From: Cylicocyclus nassatus
Taxonomy: Eukaryota; Nematoda; Chromadorea; Rhabditida; Strongylidae
Length of the DNA: 64,000 nucleotides
NCBI GenBank assembly: GCA_958299035.1
Contig: CATQJL010000316.1
Location: 43,893,585 to 43,957,584, forward strand
Reading direction: 5' to 3'
Shown: in pieces, positions 55,897 through 64,000 of the stretch
Layout: each line of letters starts with the position of its first letter
Position numbering within the stretch: position 1 is the stretch's first letter
Made by a program: the position numbers and the translations under genes
Notes under the pieces: model-generated
What the model saw: the letters and a program-made list of their open reading frames with translations, nothing else
Databases searched by the model: none
What the model was told of the DNA's origin: nothing

Positions 55897-57208
55897 TCTT
55901 ATATATAAAGCTGAATGTCTGTTTGTATGTCTGTCTGTCTGTCTGTCTGTATGTCTGTCTGTCTGTACGTATGTTCCGAATAGAAAAATCCATTTCTGAA
56001 CCGATCCGGACCAAACTTGGCACACATACACTACGGGCCCCGGCGGGTGTCATAGGCTACTTTTCGTCATCGATCGATATCGATTTTATCGATTTTTATC
56101 GATTTCTTTGCTGAGTTCACCTACGGGGCTGGGAGTTGGCACAGGGGGTAATCGAGCATGGGGATTCCGAATACAATATTGGTTTTCAGGATTATCGATT
56201 ACTTTTATCGATTTTATCGATTTTTTTGCAAAGTTTGAGCTACGAGGCTGGGAGTTGGCACAGGGGGGTAATCGAGCATGGGGATTCCGAATACAATATT
56301 GGTTTTCAGGATTATCGATTACTTTTATCGATTTTATCGATTTTTTGCAAAGTTTGAGCTACGGGGCTGGGAGTTGGCACAGGGGGGTAATCGAGCATGG
56401 GGATTCGAATACAATATTGGTTTTCAGGATTATCGATTACTTTTATCGATTTTATCGATTTTTTTGCAAAGTTTGAGCTACGAGGCTGGGAGTTGGCACA
56501 GGGGGGTAATCGAGCATGGGGATTCCGAATACAATATTGGTTTTCAGGATTATCGATTACTTTTATCGATTTTATCGATTTTTTGCAAAGTTTGAGCTAC
56601 GGGGCTGGGAGTTGGCACAGGGGGGTAATCGAGCATGGGGATTCCGAATACAATATTGGTTTTCAGGATTATCGATTACTTTTATCGATTTTATCGATTT
56701 TTTGCAAAGTTTGAGCTAGGGGGCTGGGAGTTGGCACAGGGGGGTAATCGAGCATGCTGATCATTCCCAAGGGGGATGATCAGCATGCTCGATTACCCCC
56801 CTGTGCCAACTCCCAGCCCCCTAGCTCAAACTTTACAAAAAAATCGATAAAATCGATAAAAGTAATGGACGATCCTGAAAACTAATATTGTGTTCGTAAT
56901 CAGCATGCTCGATTACCCCCCTGTGCAAAATCCCAGCCTCGCAAGTCAAAATTTACAAAAAATCGATAAAATCAATAAAAGTAATCGATAATTCTGAAAA
57001 CTAATATTGTATTCGGAATCCCCATGCTCACTTCCCCCCCCCCTGTGCCAACTCCTAGCCCTGTAGGTGAACTCTGCAAAAAATCGATAAAAATCGGTAA
57101 AATCGACATTGATCGATAACGAAAAGTGGACTGTGACACCCGCCGGGGCCCGAAGTGTATGTGTGCCAAGTTTGGTCCGGATACGGCGGAGCCGGGTAAG
57201 CCAGCTAG
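55897..57208 (+). mobile_element. Non-autonomous Helitron with palindrome and tandem core
   Basis: The 5' end is TCTTATATATAAAGCTG after A (55896). The 3' end is CGGCGGAGCCGGGTAAGC plus CAGCTAG, followed by T (57209). TC start, a GC-rich hairpin just before a CTAG end, and insertion between A and T are Helitron signatures. Inside are a CTGT microsatellite (55917-55970), arms that pair over 'ggtccggat...tggcacacataca...gggccccggcgggtg' (about 56005-56060 against 57125-57185), a 119-bp tandem array (56125-56720) and a palindrome centre near 56768. No Rep/helicase protein is present, so it needs a partner. Confidence 0.87.
56125..56722 (+). repeat. 119-bp tandem repeat, five units
   Basis: 'gctgggagttggcacagggg' recurs about every 119 bp through five units ending near 56722. 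Units alternate between two versions (seven T then 'cgagg'; six T then 'cgggg'), so the array probably grew by doubling of a two-unit block. Three overlapping frames translate the repeat into the same peptides; none is a gene. Confidence 0.93.
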
Positions 57209-59049
57209 TAAGGCATAATCACAAGCACAATTTTTTTAACTTACAGTTCTTGCGTTCCATTAAAATGCTTTTTGCGTTTCTCTTTCCTGTCATGAAACAT
57301 AAAATCTTTTTGGCTCCAGTGACTATTTGTCAACCATGAATCTCTAACCCATCCATTTCCCTAAATTCAAATCGATGATTGCTACAATCAGAAGTCGTGA
57401 ATGAGACGAACGCTTTAGCAAGTACTTTTGCTGCAAAAGGACATAGACAAACTATACGAACTGATTGTACTTTGCGCCCAAATTCCGCGTGACTAACAAC
57501 GACAGAAGCGCGAAGTTTCTCGCAGGCACGTATCTATTGTTTTGTTAGCTGTTTTATCTGTAATATTCTCATGCTCACTGGTGTTTTGTTTATATTCGCT
57601 TACATATATGAGTGGCCGACACAGCTTAACGAGCATTGCTATGAGTTTATATTTTAATTTTCTTTGTTTGATTGCAACTGGTTATTTCATCGTATAGATT
57701 ATATCCTTCTCACAGTCGCCTTTGTTACTATCTCATAGTTCACGGACTCAAAGCCCTTTCACAGATCCCTCACAGTAATTCACAGGCTCTTTGGATTACG
57801 TATATCTAAAATATACTAGTTGCGTTTCATTATCGTACTCGTTTTGTAGTTTTAGTTGCATTTTTGTAATAAAGTTTAATTACTCAAGTTTGAGGTGTAC
57901 TCGCTGTGCGTAAGTCCCGCGTGGCAGCAATAGATCACAGTCCACACACAGCACACACAACTGATCACCGATCGTACACAGACCTAGAAATTGAGTCGAA
58001 AACAGATAAAACAGGAGAATATATGCATCACGGTAATTAGCGTTGAAAAACATAATTCCATCGAAAACCAAGAAGTAAAATATTTTGATTTTGCAATATC
58101 CATTATATCGCTTCAAGAATTGAGAAGAAACTTACGACTTCGTTGCTTACAGTAATGACCCTGATTTGAATTCTCACGCTCATTTCCTAACAGTCACAAC
58201 AGGGTCAAGCGAGTAGCGTGGGGGAGTAGCACATTTGAGGGTTTCTACTAAGATATCAGCTAAGCATAATAAAGAAGCCTATCAAACAAAATGGGCATTA
58301 TTTTCAGAATTAGCGTGTCAAATGCTCCTCGTGAGTCAAGTTTCAGCGAACTCTAGAATCAAATATCAAGCCCACCCAAGTGAAATGGTCATTGTTCATT
58401 GCGACTAGCTTTGTTTTGTAGATGAGTTAGCTACTTTCTTTTACACTCTATGCAAAGCACTGCTCCTTTACCCACATAAAAAAATCTCATTCCAGTAAAT
58501 ACCAACAACTACTGAATTAGGAGCTAGCCAATCTCGTTTCTCTCATTTTCGCTTTCAAACAACGTTTACTCAGATTTATAAGATTTACAAGGCTCAATCC
58601 TCCCTCCTTACTTGATTAATGAATCAAAGTTTTGAAAAATGTAGATGTAAATGCTTTGAAGGCAAGAAGTGTGGCACAACCTTCTAAAAAAGGACTTTGT
58701 CGTTCCTAAATTCATGAGCTGGCGTTTACTTGAAGTGGACTTCTCATTTTGTTAGATAAAAAAGTGCTCTCTACCGAACAAAAAAACGAATTAGTTAATT
58801 CACCTTTAAGCAAAGTTAATCTTGTTTGCAAATGACAATTTCACTTGTGACTCGACTGGAAAATGCAGAATTATCTACAACTTGGTCCACAAGAGCTATC
58901 TGGTTGGCTAATCATAAATATGTTACTTATTATGCTTGGTAGGGCCATGCTACGCCTGGTGCTGTACGATAAAGTGTTTATTAAGGCACTTAACGGTAGG
59001 AGGAAGTCGTATCCGGCGGTCGTGTGCCACACCTCTTGCTCAACCCTGG
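57209..59049. other. No confident gene
   Basis: No transposon ends are evident. Minus frame 57880-58116 is hydrophobic in its first half but unrecognised. Overlapping frames near 58863-59150 (both strands) have no motif. Confidence 0.35.
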
Positions 59050-59688
59050 TCACAGCACCTTTTTTAGCAACGTGGTTACAACAGGCTGGCCTACTACATC
59101 CAATAAGAGAAAATGTTGCACTAATTTTTGTCGAAATTGATTTTTTGTGACCACAATCGCTTCAAATTGGGCATTCAAGACTGTCAATGTTATTTTGAAT
59201 GTGGCCGGGTTGCTTCGTTTGCGTGACTCAAAGTTTCGTTGGTTTTTTGTGAGTGTCAAAGACGTGTACATCCTGCAGTGTTTTTTTTCATTTTGTGTGA
59301 AGCCTTCTTCAATGCTCACTTTTGTTTCGTATGTGGTGTAAACTTTCTCAACAAGATTCAAGGCATAATTAACATCGTCTAAAACAATGCGTTTTACTGT
59401 TTTGGGCACATCAATTCGCCAACTTTCGCTGCAATTCTTTTTTTGAGCAAGTTGTTCTTCATGCATTCGTATCTGGTTCTCTTCGCAAGTTCTGCTCGCT
59501 AGCTCCTTTTTGAGTGTTAACTTATCAAACTTTAAGCATAATTCTTTTCTAAAATAATTTCCGGCAGTGTCTTGTCTTGTCGCTAAATTCGCTTGAATCA
59601 TTACATTTATACAGTCTGCTCCAATCGGGATCAGGCCAAACCGTCGGCTGTATTTGCGCGCTCGCACCGCTAGGGGTTTGCGCTGCAA
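59050..59688 (-). CDS. Unrecognised 212-codon open frame
   Basis: This is the longest uninterrupted frame in the window outside the N gap. The predicted protein is rich in Lys, Arg, Glu and Gln near its middle (LKKELASRTCEENQIRMHEE could form a coiled coil), with no signal peptide or membrane segment. I recognise no domain. A splice-like acceptor (GCGTTTGCAG) just upstream, near 59685, could make it an exon rather than a complete ORF. Possibilities are a host exon, a captured gene in a transposon, or chance. Function unknown. Confidence 0.4.
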   Translation of the reverse strand: MQRKPLAVRARKYSRRFGLIPIGADCINVMIQANLATRQDTAGNYFRKELCLKFDKLTLKKELASRTCEENQIRMHEEQLAQKKNCSESWRIDVPKTVKRIVLDDVNYALNLVEKVYTTYETKVSIEEGFTQNEKKHCRMYTSLTLTKNQRNFESRKRSNPATFKITLTVLNAQFEAIVVTKNQFRQKLVQHFLLLDVVGQPVVTTLLKKVL

Positions 59689-60026
59689 ACGCGCGCTGTC
59701 GCAGAGAAGAGATTGAGGAGAAAGCAGACTAGCCAGCCATGGACGTGACGCAAAACCCTCGCGACAAGGACTCCCGCCATACCAATTTAGGCCTGGTTGG
59801 GATCAGGGCGACTGTAGTTTATTCCCCTCAGGCACAGAATGCTTTGTTGTTTCGAGAACTTTAAGGGCCGGTTTATACTACAAATAATTTTTCCTTTGTC
59901 ATGTTATTGAACAACTCCAAGTAATTTAAAAAAGAAAAGAAAAAAGCGAATACGCTTGGATTTGCGATCGATCTGCCCCATTTATTGGTTATTTCCGCTC
60001 CTCCAAAAGTCAAGACAGCAATTCTA
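59689..60026. other. No confident gene
   Basis: A 40-codon plus frame from ATG at 59739 is open but unrecognised. 'taagggccggtttatact' at 59869 resembles a Harbinger-type end without a partner. Confidence 0.3.
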
Positions 60027-60903
60027 TTAGGTTGTCCCGAAAGTTTTGTCGGTTTTTTCAAACCACTGTAAAACCACGCACAATGACAACTGGATGAGTT
60101 TCAACATGCATTCGATGCAGGTTTTTCTTCTCTTTCTCATGGATACATTCCCGAGCCACAAGCTTGTATGCTTTTCTCGATATTTGCTAAAATTCTCCAT
60201 CCGCCAATTTTATCTGCTCAAAGTTCGGCTAATTTTCAAAAATTTTATTCTAAAGTTTCTAATGGTTAGGTACGGTTCTAATAGAGCAACTCTCGGACAA
60301 CAAGGTGATACTTTTAGATTCCCCCAATCTGCTGTTTTTAGCTTAAAAAAATTATTCTTAAGAGGTCTCAATTTTTGGCAAAGTCATGAAACACGCAACT
60401 GCAGCAAATACACGGAAGTTTTCAAAGTTTTTGCGAATTCAAAAATTATTCTTATTAAACATTATTTATGCAACATGACCAAGTTTGATTTACCTTGAAA
60501 AAGCAACTTTTTGGAATTTTCGGTACTTTTACGTGGTAAACGTAACCAAAAACTTGCGGTTTTTATAAATTATTAATTATAACGGACTTGGTAAACGTGG
60601 TCCATGCAGTCTTAAATGAGTAAAATGTAGCCAAAGATTTGCTTTACGTAATAGTTACCAGCGCTTTTTGAAAACGTCAGGATAAAAGATTGTTAAATTC
60701 AGGGAAGATTTGGCGTCACTGCTGAGCTGCTCAAAAAGCCATGGCGATAACATTGCAAAGACAGGGTAGATCAGAGAGAAAATATAGCCGTATGAAAGAG
60801 GATAAAATCTGAATGAAATAGTGCTCAGCTTGCCCATGGATTGGTGTTCTGTGAGTTTCGGTGATCGATGAAAGAAACCGACAAAACTTTCGGGACAACC
60901 TTA
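60027..60903. mobile_element. 'TTGTCCCGAAAGTTTTGTCGG' MITE
   Basis: TTAGGTTGTCCCGAAAG pairs with CTTTCGGGACAACCTTA; TA outside (60025-60026 and 60904-60905). 877 bp; same family as 48687-49567. Confidence 0.9.
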
Positions 60904-60959
60904 TATAATTCATCAAAATTCAAACATTCAAAAAAAAGATCGCAAGCTTCGGCAACTTC

Positions 60960-61560
60960 TCCGTACCATCGCATAAGTTGCATCGGAAACATAGGTGCTA
61001 GAAAAGGAAGAATTTCTGTATTGGTAGTAACTTAGAGTATCTATTTACCTTTACCGTCTGACTGGACTCGCAAATGGGCGCAAAACACTCACAAAACTTT
61101 GCTTTGACCTAATATAGCTGTAAGTTTGTTGTCTATGTCATTTACGTATGCTCTGGATCTAAAGTTCTATTTTTGAACCGATCCGGACCAAATTCTGCAT
61201 ACGAACATCCCGGGGGGGGGGGCAAGGTGGAGTTCGCAAAGTTAGTGTTTTGCACCCATTCGCGAATCCACTCAGACGGTATGGGCGAACAGATATTCTA
61301 AGTTGCCAACAAAGAAATTCTTCCTTCTTCTAGCACTGAAAGAGTTCGTGGTGAACCTCGCAGGTTACGTTTGTTGTATATCGATAATTATTTTATCGAT
61401 TTGCTCAAACCTTGAGCTACTGGAGGAGCTGCTAAAAGCTGATTACGAATGCGTGTTCACGTACTAAAATCAAAATTCTTTCGATTCTACCTATTTTGCA
61501 TTTGGATTGAACAGCTGGGAGCTGGTACAGAAGGGCAGTGAGCATGCTGACTGCGAAAAC
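60960..61560. mobile_element. Foldback containing Helitron-related sequence
   Basis: 'ggaagaatttctgt...cgtctgactggactcgcaaatgggcgcaaaacact' (60998-61090) is inverted at about 61243-61330. Between and after it lie 'tgaaccgatccggaccaaa' (61175), 'cgataattattttatcgat' (61382) and 'gctgggagctggtacagaag' (61513), matching the Helitron at 55897. A decayed, rearranged copy without clear ends. Confidence 0.65.
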
Positions 61561-61719
61561 ACAATGGAAAGCAGGGAAAAGTGTGTAGAAGGGAAAAGGG
61601 ACAGGGAGTTGTGCGAGAATAGAAATGATGACTTTCATAGTATTAGCAAGCGGAGTGTTTATGTGTTGGGTCGTTATCAACAATTGTTGAATGCAAATTC
61701 TAGAAAACAACAACTTCCT

Positions 61720-62696
61720 TTACTCGAGCAAATCACAAAATTGATCATAATCGAAACTTGCCTTTGTGTAAAGAAAAAGATGAGGTGTTAATGCGCTTTT
61801 TAGCGCTTCTCTACAGCATAAGGTGTGAAGGGACCAAATTTTCCAAAGGGACTTGAGTTTCACTGCGTTTTTCCACAACGCATTCCTCCAAAGTATCCAG
61901 CAGGTTTGAGTCAAAGGTGCATTAGGAGCCAGCAATTCCACGAACCACATCTTTGATAAGAGTTCAATGTATGGTAACTACTTATGAAGAATACTCCTTA
62001 CTTGCAGCAATAAATTGTCATTATGAAATGTCTTCGGCAGACGAAATTCATAATCCGCCCATCCACGAAGAAACATTACAGAAAAATCTGATTTTTTGGC
62101 AAAATACGAGCCTGATATGAAATCTAATGTAGGTTTGAGAGGTTCAAGGGCTTTTGTTTTAGGGTTGAGCATAGCTCAAGGCTAGGTTTCACAGAAAATG
62201 CGCTTACCTGCCGCTATTTCGAAATTGAAGAATCTTTCATAGAAAATTAGGTCAACATCCTCTTTGATATACTCTTCTATTCGCCTACAAAGGTTTTTTG
62301 ATAAACCGGCGCAAACGAAATTTTTTACATTTGCTCATTGACGACGCCATTCCTTACATTTTTTCATTGACGACGCCAATGTCGGCTTCCACATGCAGCA
62401 CCCAACTAAAGTTATAAGTTTTTAAAATATGTGCGACAATGCAGTGACGTTGGAGGAGGACCTATAATACTAACGCTCGTACATTATCGTATAAAATTTA
62501 ATTGACCCACATGGCGTTGTTCACATATTGTTTTGAAATCCTCGCCATTTAGTTGCAAGTATGTGTAATTATTTTGCAGAGCATAACACTGCACAGAAAG
62601 CATCGCTGTTTTGTACTTTGCCTTATCAGAGCCACCATTTATGATGCTCAATATCGCAATGTTCTGTATTGCTTTTGTCTCGGCCAACGTTTCGTT
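61720..62696 (-). CDS. DUF273 family protein, partial gene
   Basis: Five minus-strand exons fit with consistent phases: 62696-62511, 62461-62358, 62284-62208, 62111-62002 and 61950 to about 61800 (open to a stop at 61720). Introns of 49, 73, 96 and 51 bp mostly have GTAAG donors; acceptors are TATAG, TTTGTAG, ATATCAG and a weak AAAG. Residues include AILSIINGG, CYALQNNYTY, RHCIVAHIL, HVEADIGVVNEK, EEYIKEDVDLIFYERFFNFE and GWADYEFRLPKTFHND, all in the order of the nematode family DUF273 (PF03314). The EADIGVVN box sits where the family has D-A-D-I-G-V-V-N, likely a metal-nucleotide-sugar site of a GT-A-like transferase (inference). N- and C-terminal parts are missing or unrecognised. The first seen exon follows a good acceptor (TTGTTCAG). 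Confidence 0.75.
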
Positions 62697-62879
62697 CTGA
62701 ACAATGCCAATAAAAATTAGTTTGTAAACCTTTAAATACAAGTGTGAAAGTGTTTCTTAACAAAGACTCAGTCTAAAACGCTTTCATTAGTTGAGAGGTG
62801 TGGAAACCTTTGTAGACTTCAAAAAAATCCTCATTGTTTGATTGTTGGCGTTCTTTTGTGCTTTAATGCCTTTTTCGTT

Positions 62880-63240
62880 TCTGAAGTACCATTTTTTGGA
62901 GCTGAATTTAACTCAACTACGGGCATAGAGCAAGTCGTTTTTACTTTCATTATTGCAGGATTACTGTAGCAACATTAGAGAAAGTTTGAGCTATTGAACC
63001 CACGCCTTGTTCAGATTATCAAGTAAGCTCGAAACTAGCTGACGCTTTCTTTCCGATTTTTTTAACGGCCCATTTAACGATAATAGAATGTGCCTGAAGT
63101 TCCCACCGTAGTTCCCAATAAGCGATTGGCAATTTGCTTCACACTGTGATTCAAGCGGATGCTTGCTTTATAAACTGTTATATCAAAGGATGAGACATGA
63201 CGAAAACAGTAAAGAATATTTGGAGATACTTTGTATCATT
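62880..63240. mobile_element. Decayed 'CAGGGTGTCCC' family copy
   Basis: 'gaagtaccattttttggagctgaatttaactcaa', 'attgcaggattactgtagcaac' and 'gcgattggcaatttgcttcacactgtga' follow the family order, but both termini are gone. Confidence 0.6.
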
Positions 63241-63299
63241 TTGGACCAAAACAAAATGACTCCCAAAGGTTGAGCAAACCAAATAGCAGTTGAGTAATA

Positions 63300-63600
63300 T
63301 TAGGTTCCGAAAGTAATGTCACATTTCAAAAAAATGGCCTTTTTCGCGAAGATTTTTAGGAGGTTCTGATAGTGTTCGACGCAGCATTTCATCCACTTTC
63401 TAGTGTTTTGAAAATTGCAACACAGTCTAGCTCTCGCAAGGAAAGAATACTCGATGACCGTGGCCATTTGTAATGCAACGTTCACCGTAAGATGATTCGC
63501 AAAACGCTGATCCTAAATCTATGCTTGATCCCTGACGATGAGGATCTTCTGAAGCAAGTTATGAACTTTTATTCGTAGAAAATTTGTGTGCTTTTGTAGT
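63300..63600. mobile_element. Left part of a 'TTCCGAAAGTAATGTCAC' MITE
   Basis: TTAGGTTCCGAAAGTAATGTC after TA (63298-63299), then 'gttcgacgcagcatttcatcc' as in the family at 47649. No right end is seen. Confidence 0.7.
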
Positions 63601-63644
63601 AAAAATCACCAAATTTATTTTAATAAGTTACCGTTCTGAAGTAA

Positions 63645-63969
63645 GGCACCGTCCACCCAAAATGGAGGTTGGCGAGGTTATGATGGCGTACTAGTGTGGG
63701 CCTCCACACTAAACGAATCCCCAAGCTTCGCCGCAAAAGACTGCTTCTGGAGCGAGTAATCTGCTCCGGAAGTAGCAAAGTAGGCGGGGCGCCCAGGGTC
63801 GCCCCGCCCACTTGCATGCTTTATCTCGCCCGCGCTTGTTGCAGAGGGTTCTCGAAACAGGGATTTTTGGGGGTTTCGCGGATTTTCGACTCCATATCCG
63901 GAATCAGGGCCTTCAAAAGGCCTGAAGGTGACAAAAACATTGAATTCGAGATTTTGGGTGGACGGTGCC
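63645..63969. mobile_element. MITE with GGCACCGTCCACCC ends
   Basis: GGCACCGTCCACCCAAAAT pairs with ATTTTGGGTGGACGGTGCC. Two inner GC palindromes are present ('gtgtgggcctccacac'; 'ggcggggcg' and 'cgccccgcc'). The left flank is TAA, the right TTTAA, so the duplication is uncertain. 325 bp, no protein. Confidence 0.8.
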
Positions 63970-64000
63970 TTTAAAAGGCATACTGTTGTTACCTATCTAA

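Noticed and set aside
55917..55970. CRISPR-like or regulatory repeat
   Set aside because: It is a plain CTGT microsatellite at the 5' end of the Helitron.
56108..56719. Overlapping 67-122 codon ORFs with repeated peptides
   Set aside because: They are the 119-bp tandem repeat read in all three frames; a unit length not divisible by three cycles the frames.

Overview
This window looks like repeat-dominated nuclear DNA from a nematode. Three things point there. An RTE-type LINE reverse transcriptase fragment has the wording I know from strongylid and rhabditid worms. Two gene fragments belong to families that are typical of nematodes (a GT11 fucosyltransferase-like protein and a DUF273 protein), and both are built from short exons separated by introns of about 46-77 bp. 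The rest is AT-rich and saturated with short inverted-repeat transposons. The species cannot be named from sequence alone. There are no operons, bacterial signals, rRNA, tRNA or CRISPR features.

Layout. 1-6 kb: mariner-type (TA-target) and Harbinger-type (TAA-target) MITEs, plus a CTGCAG-rich palindromic element. 5.7-6.8 kb: a Penelope-like retroelement (PLE) remnant with a MITE inside its GIY-YIG domain. 7.5-8.7 kb: diverged duplicated sequence. 9.1-9.84 kb: the last four exons of a GT11-like gene on the plus strand. 10.8-14.9 kb: two MITEs flanking a broken glycoprotein gene of phlebovirus Gn/Gc type. 15.2-18.7 kb: a PLE with RT and GIY-YIG domains, inverted PLE fragments, and a TTAA-flanked palindromic element that itself carries a second CTGCAG element. 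20.9-29.3 kb: scattered foldback repeats. 30.8-33.0 kb: a diverged tandem array of about 0.25-0.29 kb units, split by a Harbinger-type MITE. 33.5-38.4 kb: a Helitron-related fragment, a composite Harbinger-type element containing a hAT-like copy, and the RTE fragment.

44.0-54.3 kb is the most striking part. It is an almost uninterrupted chain of TA-target MITEs separated by only 4-16 bp, mostly TA repeats. The chain runs into a 500-base N gap that starts inside a terminal inverted repeat, and the first 25 bases after the gap match a cDNA-synthesis (SMART) adapter. 54.4-57.2 kb holds a hAT-like element, another MITE and a complete 1.3 kb non-autonomous Helitron with an internal palindrome and a 119-bp tandem array. 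57-64 kb holds an unrecognised 212-codon ORF, more MITEs and the DUF273 gene fragment on the minus strand.

The two host gene fragments both have the look of glycosyltransferases, but nothing links them functionally. No complete host gene is visible, and no gene set here works together as a pathway. I see no new enzymatic system. The most original material is structural: the MITE chain, the CTGCAG element with a readable empty site, the palindromic Helitron, and a hammerhead-like core in the PLE tails. Coordinates of intact element ends were read base by base; edges of decayed copies are approximate.
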